64,000 nucleotides of DNA from Streptomyces poonensis (GTDB lineage Bacteria; Actinomycetota; Actinomycetes; Streptomycetales; Streptomycetaceae), in NCBI RefSeq assembly GCF_014650915.1, contig NZ_BMVW01000012.1, positions 199,489-263,488 on the forward strand. The letters run 5' to 3'. Every line of letters begins with the position of its first letter. Position 1 is the stretch's first letter. The translations under genes and the position numbers were made by a program. A model generated the notes under the pieces. That model did no database searches and was not told the origin of the DNA. It saw only the letters and a list, made by a program, of their open reading frames with translations. Of the stretch, positions 42,477-51,069 are shown in pieces.

Positions 42477-43028
42477 GTGACGTCGTCCTTCGAGTTCCAC
42501 ACGTACCCCGCGCGGCTGTCCGACGCGGAGCGCGACCGGGCGCTGAAGGCGCTCCGTGAGGGCGTCGCCCTGGGACGTCTCTCGCACGACACGTTCGTCC
42601 GGCGCATGGAGCTCGCGCTCAGCGCCCGCCGCGCCGACGAGCTGGCCGCGCTCACCGCCGACCTGCCCACCGAGAGCCGCTTGTCCCGGCTGGTGTTCGG
42701 CACGGTCGAGGCGGTCTCCGGCTTCACCGTGCGGCTGCGCCGGGCCTGGCGCGCCGAGCGGCTGCCCAAGCTGCTGCTGCCCCAGGCGGGCGGCGGGCAT
42801 CCGCTGCGCATAGGCCGCGACCCCGTCAACGGGCTGCGGCTCAGCCACGAGACCGTCTCCCGCGTGCACGCCGAACTGAGCCGCCAGGGCGGGCTGTGGG
42901 TGCTGCGCGACCTCGGCTCCACCAACGGCACGACCGTCAACGGACGGCGCGTCATCGGCGCGGCCGTGGTCCGCGCCGGTGACCAGGTGGGCTTCGGGCG
43001 CATGGCGTTCCGGCTGGCGTCGGAGTGA
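42477..43028 (+). CDS. DUF1707 and FHA domain protein
   Basis: A 183-residue protein. The N-terminal DUF1707 domain (residues about 8-65, 'LREGVALGRLSHDTFVRRME') is followed by a C-terminal FHA domain with 'LRIGRDPVNGLRLSHETVSR' and 'GSTNGTTVNG', which binds phosphothreonine. It probably docks on a Ser/Thr-kinase substrate. GTG at 42477 is the only good start. It is divergent from treZ. Confidence 0.9.
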   Translation: MTSSFEFHTYPARLSDAERDRALKALREGVALGRLSHDTFVRRMELALSARRADELAALTADLPTESRLSRLVFGTVEAVSGFTVRLRRAWRAERLPKLLLPQAGGGHPLRIGRDPVNGLRLSHETVSRVHAELSRQGGLWVLRDLGSTNGTTVNGRRVIGAAVVRAGDQVGFGRMAFRLASE

Positions 43029-43080
43029 GGGGCCGCCGTGGAGGGGCATGCCGCCGTCCGTGCTCGTGCTCTCCACGGTG

Positions 43081-43109
43081 TTGACGTACTGCCCAGGGCG
43101 TGACTGACT
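43081..43109 (+). promoter_or_regulatory. possible promoter of the first M14 gene
   Basis: TTGACG at 43081-43086 with CTGACT 17 bases later is a modest match to a vegetative promoter; the start codon follows about 56 bases downstream. Confidence 0.3.
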
Positions 43110-43165
43110 GTGCGTACACCATGCACACCAGGTGAAACGACGGCACCACCTAGTGGAGGTGTGCC

Positions 43166-44536
43166 CTGCCTCCACTCCTCCACTACCCGACAGTGGACGA
43201 ACTGGCCGTCCGCGCGGCCGCGCTCGTGGCCCGGCACCCACGGGAGGCCCGCCTGCGCCGCGTGGGAACCTCACGCGAGGGCACACCGCTGTGGCTGCTC
43301 TCGGTGGGCCACGGCGGCCGCCACGTCCTCGTCGTCGCCGGGCCCCACGCCAACGAGCCCGTGGGCGGCGCCACGGCGCTGCGCCTGGCCGAACGGGTCC
43401 TCGCCGACCGGCGGCTGCGGGAGGGCACCGACACCACCTGGAACCTGCTGCTGTGCCTCGACCCCGACGGCGCGCACCGCAACGAGGGCTGGCTGGCGGG
43501 CCCGTACACGCTCGGGCACTACTTCCGGAACTTCTTCCGGCCGGGCTTCCTGGAACAGCCCGAGTGGCTCCCCGAGGGCGCCGGCGGAGACGTCCTGCCG
43601 GAGACCCGCGCCCTGCTCGACCTCCAGGACGAGCTGCGGCCCTTTCTCCAGTGCTCCCTGCACGGCGTCGACATCGGCGGCGGCTTCGTCGAGCTGACCC
43701 GCGACCTGCCCGGCCTCCCGGAGCGCCTCGCCCGGATCGCCGCCCGCCTCGGCGTCCCGCGGGAACTGGGCCCCTACGACACCCTGTACTGGCCGACGCT
43801 CGGCCCCGCCGTCTACCGGGTGCCGCCGCCGCGCCCCGGCGACCTGGCCGCCGCCATCACGGAGGCCGCGGTGGAGTCCACGTGGTTCCACCCGCACCGG
43901 TACGGGACGGTGACCGCGATCGTCGAGGCCCCCATGTGGGGCGTGCGGGCCGTGGAGGACGCCTCGGAGCCGGAGGACGCCGACGCGCTCCTCCGCGCCG
44001 TCAGCAGGACGCTGCGCCACGACACGGCACTCCTGGAGGACGTCCTGGCCCGCGTCCGGCCCTCGGTGAGCACCGGCCCCGACGCGGCCCGGCTGCTCGC
44101 CCCCGTCGACGACTATCTGCTGGTCGGCCCCGGCGTCGCCGACTCCTGGGACCCCGGCGCCCACCGCGGCGCCGGCGGGCGCCCACTGCCGCCGCTCGAC
44201 ACGGCCCGCCTCACCGCCCTCGCCATCTCGGCCCGCCGCGTCGCGCTGCGTACGGCGGGGCTGCTGCACCAGCTCGTCCGGCGGTCCGGCCAGGACCCGG
44301 CCGGCGTGCTGCCCCGCCTGGACCGGCTCATCGACGCCTGGTGCGCCGACTACCGCGACGGCCACGGGGCGCGCTGGATACCGCCCGGCCGCCAGGTCGA
44401 GTACCAGTCGCGCGTGGTGCTCGCCGCGTTCCGGCTGTCCGGGCGTCCGCACGCGCGCGAGGACCCGGATCCCGGCTCCCCTCCGGGGGAGCCCGGCCTG
44501 GGTGTGCAGCGTGCCGTGCCGATGCGCCGCGAATGA
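43166..44536 (+). CDS. M14 zinc carboxypeptidase-like protein (copy 1)
   Basis: A 456-residue M14-family metallopeptidase or deacylase: HxxE zinc motif 'GPHANEPVGGAT' (His61, Glu64), a third ligand in 'CSLHGVDIGGG' near 166 and a catalytic Glu in 'AIVEAPMWG'. No signal peptide is seen. The best start appears to be CTG at 43166: GGAGGT lies 5 bases upstream, and it gives 'PPLLHYPTVDEL', which aligns with the 'RYPTVTEL' N terminus of the paralogue at 44613-45863. GTG at 43193 would lose this. It converges on its paralogue. Confidence 0.82.
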   Translation: MPPLLHYPTVDELAVRAAALVARHPREARLRRVGTSREGTPLWLLSVGHGGRHVLVVAGPHANEPVGGATALRLAERVLADRRLREGTDTTWNLLLCLDPDGAHRNEGWLAGPYTLGHYFRNFFRPGFLEQPEWLPEGAGGDVLPETRALLDLQDELRPFLQCSLHGVDIGGGFVELTRDLPGLPERLARIAARLGVPRELGPYDTLYWPTLGPAVYRVPPPRPGDLAAAITEAAVESTWFHPHRYGTVTAIVEAPMWGVRAVEDASEPEDADALLRAVSRTLRHDTALLEDVLARVRPSVSTGPDAARLLAPVDDYLLVGPGVADSWDPGAHRGAGGRPLPPLDTARLTALAISARRVALRTAGLLHQLVRRSGQDPAGVLPRLDRLIDAWCADYRDGHGARWIPPGRQVEYQSRVVLAAFRLSGRPHAREDPDPGSPPGEPGLGVQRAVPMRRE

Positions 44537-44612
44537 CGTACCTCACCGGCGTGGGGCCCCGGGGTGCCGTCACCGCGCGAAGGCTGCCCGCCGGCCCGAT
44601 CGCCGCGGCGGT

Positions 44613-45863
44613 TCACGTCACATGGTCCCGGGCGTGCAGCGCCGCCGTCACCACGGTGCGGGCCTGGTGCTCCACCTGGTTCTCCAGGGGCACCCAGCGG
44701 GCCCGGAAGCGTTCCGCGAAGGAGCCGCTCCAGGTGGCCACGAGGTCTTCGAGACGCGGTGCCGCCCGGTCGTCGGCCTCTCTCAGGACCCGCAGCAGCA
44801 TCGCGGCGGCCCGCAGCGGCAGCCGCCGCCCGAACGCCTCCACGCTGCCCAGGTATGCCACGGTCGTGTCCGGTGGCGTCCCCCGTGCCCAGTCCGCGGC
44901 CAGCCCCGGCACCAGGTCCAGCGCCCACCGGGTGGCCCGCAGCAGCGGCCCCTCCGCACCCGGCAGCCGGGGCAGCGCCTCGGTGAGGATTCGCTCCACC
45001 TGGCACGCGTCCCGCCGCAGCCGCCGGGCCAGCTCCCCGAGCGCCGCCTCGGGGGCCGGGTGCGGGGCGGGGTCGTCCACCAGGTCGCTCGCCCACATCG
45101 GCACCTCGACCACCGCGGTCAGCCCGCCGTGCCGGTGGGCGCGGTACCAGGTGCTGTGCCGGGCGTCGTCCGGCACGCGCGGGTGGGCGGTGTCCGGGCC
45201 GAGGTCGGGCATCACGCGCACACCGGGCCCCGAGGCACGCCAGCCGGCCGCGTCGGAGGCGCTCGTCTCGACCGGGATGTTCAGCTCGGCGGCGGACTTC
45301 GCGAACGGCTCGGCGAGCCCGGGAACGTCCTTCGTCAGCTGCACCCAGCTGCCGCCGAGATCGGTGCCGTGCAGGGTCACCTGGAGGTAGGGCCGCAGCT
45401 CGTCGATGACGCGGGTCAGGGCGCGGGTCTCCGGCGGCAGCCGGTCGGGGGGCAGCACCGACGGCGACCACTCGGGCTGCTCGGGCCCGGCCGGGCGGAA
45501 GAACCCGAGGTGGTAGTCGAACAGGGTGCGCGGCGCCGGGGTCACGTGCAGGCTCGCCCCGTCCGGGTCCGCGCACAGCAGGAAGTGCCAGGAGGTTCCG
45601 GTCCGCAACTCCCGCTCGTCCAGCACCCGTTCGGCCACCGCCAGCAGGGTCGAGCCACCCGTCGGCTCATTGGCGTGGGCGCCCGCGACGACGAGGACCG
45701 CGCGCGGGGCGTGGCCCACGGACAGCAGCTGGAGGGGCCGTCCCGCGCGCGAGACGCCGATCTGCCGGAAGGCACACAGGGCGGGGCGGCGGGCTGCCAG
45801 CGCGCGGGCGGACGACTCGAGTTCCGTGACAGTGGGGTAGCGCAGCTCCCGCAGGAGACTCAC
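44613..45863 (-). CDS. M14 zinc carboxypeptidase-like protein (copy 2)
   Basis: A 416-residue paralogue of the preceding gene, in convergent orientation. Shared blocks are 'LRYPTVTELESSARAL', 'LQLLSVGH', 'VVAGAHANEPTGGSTLL' (HxxE), 'VTLHGTDLGGSWVQL' and 'VVEVPMWAS'. No signal peptide is visible. The GTG start is preceded by a GGACGGGG-like site. The two genes appear to be an inverted duplication that has since diverged. Substrates are unknown; family members cleave C-terminal residues or deacylate amino acids. Confidence 0.88.
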   Translation of the reverse strand: MSLLRELRYPTVTELESSARALAARRPALCAFRQIGVSRAGRPLQLLSVGHAPRAVLVVAGAHANEPTGGSTLLAVAERVLDERELRTGTSWHFLLCADPDGASLHVTPAPRTLFDYHLGFFRPAGPEQPEWSPSVLPPDRLPPETRALTRVIDELRPYLQVTLHGTDLGGSWVQLTKDVPGLAEPFAKSAAELNIPVETSASDAAGWRASGPGVRVMPDLGPDTAHPRVPDDARHSTWYRAHRHGGLTAVVEVPMWASDLVDDPAPHPAPEAALGELARRLRRDACQVERILTEALPRLPGAEGPLLRATRWALDLVPGLAADWARGTPPDTTVAYLGSVEAFGRRLPLRAAAMLLRVLREADDRAAPRLEDLVATWSGSFAERFRARWVPLENQVEHQARTVVTAALHARDHVT

Positions 45864-45896
45864 CCCCGTCCTGTCCGCCCCGTTCCGGCCCTTCGC

Positions 45897-45924
45897 AGTG
45901 TCCTCGGACCATGAGGGGTGTCAA
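45897..45924 (-). promoter_or_regulatory. possible promoter of the second M14 gene
   Basis: On the minus strand TTGACA (45924-45919) is followed 16 bases later by GACACT (45902-45897). Transcription would start about 25-30 bases before the GTG at 45863. Confidence 0.4.
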
Positions 45925-46007
45925 GGAGGTGACGGGGGCGGCTCCAGGGGGCGCCTGGGGGCATTATGCACCGGCGGGGAGTCATATGACCGGCGCCGCG
46001 GTGTTCC

Positions 46008-48377
46008 TCAGTCCCGGACGCGCTCCAGCAGCGCCACCGGAAGCCGCTCGAAGAGCTCCGCCACGCGCGCGTGCCCCGTGAACTCCCGGTCCGGCGCGAG
46101 GACATCGCTCCACCGTCCGGGCGGCAGCGCCAGCCCGGTGTCGCGCCAGCCGCCCGCCTCGGCCAGCCGCAGCGACAGCCGGGTGACGGCGGTGACGACC
46201 TCGCCGGAGCGCGCGAAGGCCGCACAGTGCGCGGCGGCCGGACCCTCGGCGGTCAGCGGCCGGTACGTCGCCGTCTCCCCGAAGACATCGGGCCGGCGCC
46301 GGCGCAGCCGCAGGGCCGCCACCGTCACCTCGGACTTCTCCGAGGGCTGCCCGGGGGACACGAACGGCCGCCGGTTGTCCGGGTCCACCAGCGCCCGGTA
46401 CTCGCCCTCCGTTCCCTGGTAGACGTCCGGCACGCCGGGCATCGTCAGGTGGACGAGCGCCGCGGCCAGTACGTTCGCCCGCACATGCGGCTCCAGAGCG
46501 CTGCGGAGGGCGGCCACGCGGGCGTCGCCGGCCGGCCCCCGGTCGACGAACTCGGCCACCGCGTGCTCGTACGCGGGATCCTGCTCCGTCCAGGAGGTGT
46601 GCAGCCCGGCCTCCCGCACGTGCTTCAGCAGGGCCCCCTGGAGGCGCTCCCCGTCCGCGGGGCCCAGCCCGAACGCCGTCTGCCAGGCGACCCATGCCAG
46701 CTGCGCATCGGGCACGCCCGGGCCGTCGCGCGTGACCTCCGTCAGCAGCCCGGCCCACCGCTCCGGGCACTCGGTGAGCACCGCCAGCGCGGCCCGCACG
46801 TCGGCGCTGCGCTTGGTGTCGTGCGTCGACAGCGCCGTACCCGTGGCGGGCCAGTCGCGCTGCACACGCGCGCAGTACGCGTGGAAGGCCTCGGGCGTGA
46901 CGGCGGGGCTGCCCGGGTTCCCGCCCACCTCGTTCGCCGACAGCAGCGGCACATAGCGGTAGAACGCCGTGTCCTCCACGGACTTGGCCCGCAGCGCGGA
47001 CGCGGTCTGCGCGAACCGCGTCCGGAACTCCTGGAGCCCCGGGCCCTCACCCGCGCGCGCGAGCACCAGGTTCCGCACCGTGTCGACGGCCCGCGCCTCC
47101 TCCGGCACCACGAATACCGTGCGCGCCTCGGCGGCGGCCTCCTCGGTGACGACGGTGGAGGCGTCCTGGGAGGCGTACGGCCGGTAGACCTCCAGCCGGA
47201 CCAGGAGCTCGCACAGCGCGGTGCGCAGGGCCCAGGGGGCGTGGTCCCGCAGCGCGGGATCGGGGGCGTGCACGCACAGGTGGTGCGCCACACGAGTGAG
47301 CCGGTCCACCTCCGTGGCCAGCTCGTGCGTGAGCACCTTGTACGCGGCGCGCCGCACGGTGGCCTCCCAGTGGCCGCCCCGGTCGGGCTGAGGGGCCGCG
47401 TACCGCCGGTACTGGCCGAGGAGCTCACCGGCGCCCGCCGGGTCGACGAAGAGGCCGTCCACGTGGCGCAGGGCGTCGTAGCCGGTGGTGCCCGCGACCG
47501 GCCAGGCCGCCGGCAGCGGCTCGCCCTCGGCGAGGATCTTCTCCACGACCGTCCAGCGCCCGCCGGTCGCCTCGTGCAGCCGCCGCAGATACGCCTCCGG
47601 GTCGGCGAGGCCGTCCGGGTGGTCCACGCGCAGTCCGTCGACCACGCCCTCGTCGAGCAGCTGGAGGATCTTGGCATGGGTGGCCGTGAACACCTCCGGG
47701 TCCTCGACCCGCACCCCGATGAGCTCCGAGATGCTGAAGAAGCGCCGGTAGTTCAGCTCGGTGCGGGCCAGCCGCCACCACACGGGGCGGTACCACTGCG
47801 CGTCCAGGAGCTGCGGCAGCGGCAGCTTCTCGGTGCCCTCCCGCAGCGGGAGGACGTGGTCGTAGTAGCGCAGCTCCCGGCCGTCGACCACGAACTGGTC
47901 CAGCTCGTCGCCGAGCGGCCCGCCGAGGAGCGGCAGCAGCACCTGCCCGTCCTGCGCGTCCCAGTCGATGTCGAACCACCGCGCGTACGGCGACGCGGGG
48001 CCCTCGCGCAGCACCTCCCGCAGGGCGCGGTTGTGGCGCGGGGACATCGCCATGTGGTTGGGCACGATGTCGACGACCAGGCCGAGCCCGTGCTCCCGCG
48101 CGGTGCGCGCCAGCGACCTGAGCTCCTCCTCCCCGCCCAGCTCGCCCCGCACGCGCGCGTGGTCCACCACGTCGTACCCGTGCCCCGAGCCCGGGACGGC
48201 CTCCAGCACCGGCGACAGATGCAGATGGGAGACGCCGAGCGAGGCCACGTACGGTACGGCGGCCTGTGCGGCGGAGAAGGGGAAGTCCGGCTGGAGCTGG
48301 AGCCGGTAGGTGGCGGTCGGTGCGGTCGTCGCGGTCGGCACGGTGTCGCCCGCGGGCCCGGAGCGCTCAGGTGTCAT
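46008..48377 (-). CDS. treY: malto-oligosyltrehalose synthase
   Basis: A 789-residue GH13 enzyme that turns the reducing-end alpha-1,4 bond of a glucan into the alpha-1,1 bond of trehalose. Family motifs are 'TYRLQLQPDFPFSAA', 'GLVVDIVPNHMA', 'DGLRVDHPDGLADP' (catalytic Asp), 'VVEKILAEGEPLP' and 'MPGVPDVYQGTE'. The length is normal. It lies downstream of glgX on the same strand with 163 bases and a hairpin between them. TreZ then releases the disaccharide. Confidence 0.95.
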   Translation of the reverse strand: MTPERSGPAGDTVPTATTAPTATYRLQLQPDFPFSAAQAAVPYVASLGVSHLHLSPVLEAVPGSGHGYDVVDHARVRGELGGEEELRSLARTAREHGLGLVVDIVPNHMAMSPRHNRALREVLREGPASPYARWFDIDWDAQDGQVLLPLLGGPLGDELDQFVVDGRELRYYDHVLPLREGTEKLPLPQLLDAQWYRPVWWRLARTELNYRRFFSISELIGVRVEDPEVFTATHAKILQLLDEGVVDGLRVDHPDGLADPEAYLRRLHEATGGRWTVVEKILAEGEPLPAAWPVAGTTGYDALRHVDGLFVDPAGAGELLGQYRRYAAPQPDRGGHWEATVRRAAYKVLTHELATEVDRLTRVAHHLCVHAPDPALRDHAPWALRTALCELLVRLEVYRPYASQDASTVVTEEAAAEARTVFVVPEEARAVDTVRNLVLARAGEGPGLQEFRTRFAQTASALRAKSVEDTAFYRYVPLLSANEVGGNPGSPAVTPEAFHAYCARVQRDWPATGTALSTHDTKRSADVRAALAVLTECPERWAGLLTEVTRDGPGVPDAQLAWVAWQTAFGLGPADGERLQGALLKHVREAGLHTSWTEQDPAYEHAVAEFVDRGPAGDARVAALRSALEPHVRANVLAAALVHLTMPGVPDVYQGTEGEYRALVDPDNRRPFVSPGQPSEKSEVTVAALRLRRRRPDVFGETATYRPLTAEGPAAAHCAAFARSGEVVTAVTRLSLRLAEAGGWRDTGLALPPGRWSDVLAPDREFTGHARVAELFERLPVALLERVRD

Positions 48378-48483
48378 GCCACCCTACGTACCCGCTCGGC
48401 CCGGGAACCTGCGCACCCGCCCGTGGGAACGGCGCGCCGTCCCCTCGTGCCCGGCCATGATCGGGGCACCGCCGCCGAACGGC

Positions 48484-48518
48484 GGACCGCCCGGGTGAGC
48501 GACGCACCCGGGCGGTCC
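48484..48518 (-). terminator. terminator after glgX
   Basis: A 14-bp perfect stem, GGACCGCCCGGGTG and CACCCGGGCGGTCC, with a 7-base loop. It lies 23 bases after the glgX stop on the minus strand, so treY probably has its own promoter or depends on read-through. Confidence 0.7.
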
Positions 48519-48540
48519 ACGCGCGCGCGGGGCCGGCGGC

Positions 48541-50664
48541 TCACGCCGGCCGCTGGAGCACCGTCAGGCTGCGGTCCGGCAGGGTCAGCCGGTCGCCGGC
48601 CTTGACCTTCGCGCCCTCGCCCGGCGGCACCCCTTCCGAGCGGGCGGTGTCGACCACGACCTGCCACTGACGGCCGTGGTTGACCGGCACCACGAACTGC
48701 AGTGGTCTGTGCGAGGCGTTGAACATCAGCAGGAACGAGTCGTCCGTGATGCGCTGTCCGCGCACGTCCGGTTCGGAGATCGCGTTGCCGTTGAGGAAGA
48801 CGGTCAGCGTCGACGCCTGCGCGGAGTCCCAGTCGCGCTGGGTCATCTCCTCGCCCGCCGGGGTGAACCACGCGATGTCGGACAGCTCGTCGTGGGTGCC
48901 CTCGACCGGCCGCCCGTGGAAGAAGCGGCGCCGCCGGAAGACGGGGTGGTCCTTGCGCAGCCGCACGATCGCGCGGGTGAAGCCCAGCAGACCGGTCCGG
49001 TCGTCGTCCTCGCCGTCCTCCGGCCAGGGCACCCAGGAGATCTCGTTGTCCTGGCAGTACGCGTTGTTGTTGCCGCCCTGGCCCCGGGCGAACTCGTCGC
49101 CGTGGCTGAGCATCGGCACGCCCTGGGACAGCATCAGCGTCGCGATGAAGTTCCGCATCTGCCGAGCCCGCAGCCGGAGCACCTCGGGGTCGTCCGTCTC
49201 GCCCTCCGCCCCGCAGTTCCAGGACCGGTTGTGGCTCTCCCCGTCGCGGTTCTCCTCGCCGTTGGCCTCGTTGTGCTTCTCGTTGTACGAGACGAGGTCG
49301 TGCAGCGTGAAGCCGTCGTGGCAGGTGACGAAGTTGATCGAGGCCAGCGGGCGGCGGCCGTCGTCCTGGTACAGGTCGGAGGAGCCGGTCAGCCGGGACG
49401 CGAACTCCGCCATGGTGCGCGGCTCGCCCCGCCACAGGTCCCGCACGGTGTCCCGGTACTTGCCGTTCCACTCCGTCCACAGCGGCGGGAAGTTGCCCAC
49501 CTGGTAGCCGCCCTCGCCGACGTCCCACGGCTCGGCGATCAGCTTCACCTGGGAGACCACCGGGTCCTGCTGGACCAGGTCGAAGAACGACGACAGCCGG
49601 TCCACCTCGTGGAACTGCCGGGCCAGCGTGGCCGCGAGGTCGAAGCGGAACCCGTCCACGTGCATCTCGGTCACCCAGTACCGCAGCGAGTCCATGATCA
49701 GCTGCAGCACGTGCGGGGACCGCATGAGCAGGGAGTTGCCCGTCCCGGTGGTGTCCATGTAGTACCGGGGGTCGTCGGTCAGCCGGTAGTACGAGGGGTT
49801 GTCCAGGCCCTTGAAGGAGAGCGTGGGCCCCAGGTGGTTGCCCTCCGCGGTGTGGTTGTAGACCACGTCGAGGATGACCTCGATCCCGGCCTCGTGCAGG
49901 GCCTTCACGGCCGACTTGAACTCCAGCACCTGCTGCCCGCGGTCGCCCCAGGACGCGTAGGCGTTGTGCGGGGCGAAGAAACCTATCGTGTTGTAGCCCC
50001 AGTAGTTGCCGAGGCCCATGTCCACCAGACGGTGGTCGTTCACGAACTGGTGCACCGGCATCAGCTCCAGCGCCGTGACGCCCAGTTCGGTGAGGTGCTC
50101 GATGATCGCCGGGTGTGCGAGCGCCGCGTAGGTGCCGCGCAGTTCCTCGGGCAGCCCCGGGTGCCGCATGGTGAGGCCCTTCACATGGGCCTCGTAGATC
50201 ACGGTGTGGTGGTACTCGGTGCGGGGGCGCCGGTCGTCGCCCCAGTCGAAGTAGGGGTTGACCACGACCGAGGCCATCGTGTGGGGGGCCGAGTCGAGGT
50301 CGTTGCGCCGGTCGGGGGAGCCGAAGTGGTAGCCGTAGACCTCCTCACCCCACTTGATCGAACCGCTGATGGCGCGCGCGTACGGGTCCAGCAGCAGCTT
50401 CGCCGAGTTGCAGCGCAGTCCGCGCTCCGGTTCGTACGGGCCGTGCACGCGGTAGCCGTACCGCTGTCCGGGCATGACGCCCGGCAGGTACGCGTGCCGT
50501 ACGAACGCGTCCGTCTCCCGTAGTTCCACCGCCGTCTCGGAGCCGTCGTCGTGCAGCAGACAGAGCTCGATCCGGTCGGCGGCCTCCGAGAAGACCGCGA
50601 AGTTGGTGCCGGCGCCGTCGTACGCGGCACCGAGTGGATATGCCTCTCCAGGCCAGACCTGCAT
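48541..50664 (-). CDS. glgX: glycogen debranching enzyme GlgX/TreX
   Basis: A 707-residue GH13 isoamylase-type enzyme removing alpha-1,6 branches from glycogen to provide linear maltodextrins for TreY/TreZ. It shows 'VWPGEAYPLGAAYDGAGTNF', 'DVVYNHTAEGNHLGP', 'FRFDLAATLAR', 'KLIAEPWDVGEGGYQ' and 'VTCHDGFTLHD'. ATG at 50664 is preferred; the longer frame reads into an IS remnant. Together with treY and treZ it forms the classical glycogen-to-trehalose route. Confidence 0.95.
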   Translation of the reverse strand: MQVWPGEAYPLGAAYDGAGTNFAVFSEAADRIELCLLHDDGSETAVELRETDAFVRHAYLPGVMPGQRYGYRVHGPYEPERGLRCNSAKLLLDPYARAISGSIKWGEEVYGYHFGSPDRRNDLDSAPHTMASVVVNPYFDWGDDRRPRTEYHHTVIYEAHVKGLTMRHPGLPEELRGTYAALAHPAIIEHLTELGVTALELMPVHQFVNDHRLVDMGLGNYWGYNTIGFFAPHNAYASWGDRGQQVLEFKSAVKALHEAGIEVILDVVYNHTAEGNHLGPTLSFKGLDNPSYYRLTDDPRYYMDTTGTGNSLLMRSPHVLQLIMDSLRYWVTEMHVDGFRFDLAATLARQFHEVDRLSSFFDLVQQDPVVSQVKLIAEPWDVGEGGYQVGNFPPLWTEWNGKYRDTVRDLWRGEPRTMAEFASRLTGSSDLYQDDGRRPLASINFVTCHDGFTLHDLVSYNEKHNEANGEENRDGESHNRSWNCGAEGETDDPEVLRLRARQMRNFIATLMLSQGVPMLSHGDEFARGQGGNNNAYCQDNEISWVPWPEDGEDDDRTGLLGFTRAIVRLRKDHPVFRRRRFFHGRPVEGTHDELSDIAWFTPAGEEMTQRDWDSAQASTLTVFLNGNAISEPDVRGQRITDDSFLLMFNASHRPLQFVVPVNHGRQWQVVVDTARSEGVPPGEGAKVKAGDRLTLPDRSLTVLQRPA

Positions 50665-51069
50665 GGGAACGACTCTTTCAGTTGGGCCGTACCGTTGGGA
50701 GCGTCTTGTAGCCGAGTGTCCCCGAAAGTGATGGAACCACCTTTGACTTCCTCCCCCTGCTGAAGCAGGGGAATTCCTGCGGCTCGCATCGGGGGCTTCT
50801 TCGACCCGCACCGGCGGCTTCTTGCTTCGTCGCCGACTGCCCGCCCGGCGTGCTCCGTTGAGGTCGTGCACCGGCACGATCGGTCGCCTCTCCCACTTCG
50901 AAGATGAATTCGCTCACTCGGGCCGGGGCCGTGGACCGCAACGGCCGCGGGGAGGTAGGTGGTTGGGAAAGGACCTGTCCATCCGGCTGCACCGCCCGCC
51001 GCTCCCGGAGTACCCTTCCTTGATCGTTGAGTGGGGGAGAACCCCGGGGGAGCGGAAGGCGGTGCGTGG
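50665..51069. other. glgX/HEPN intergenic region containing IS debris
   Basis: 405 bases between divergent genes. The left part (50743-50905) is an IS200/IS605-like right end and probable tnpB tail. The rest has no supported gene; promoter elements for glgX must lie within about 80 bases of its start or inside the IS remnant. Confidence 0.5.
50743..50905 (-). mobile_element. IS200/IS605-family right-end remnant with tnpB tail
   Basis: On the minus strand, a C-terminal-like frame ('QSATKQEAAGAGRRSPRCEP') runs into the hairpin CCCCTGC-TTCA-GCAGGGG and ends GGAGGAAGTCAA at 50743. This is the arrangement typical of the 3' end of tnpB and the right end of IS605-type elements. The transposase core and left end are missing, so it is a dead fragment. 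Confidence 0.55.

Noticed and set aside
45981..45990. GTCATATGAC palindrome as operator
   Set aside because: It lies just past the treY stop, 118 bases from the next start codon and upstream of the proposed M14 promoter; a 10-bp palindrome alone is weak evidence.
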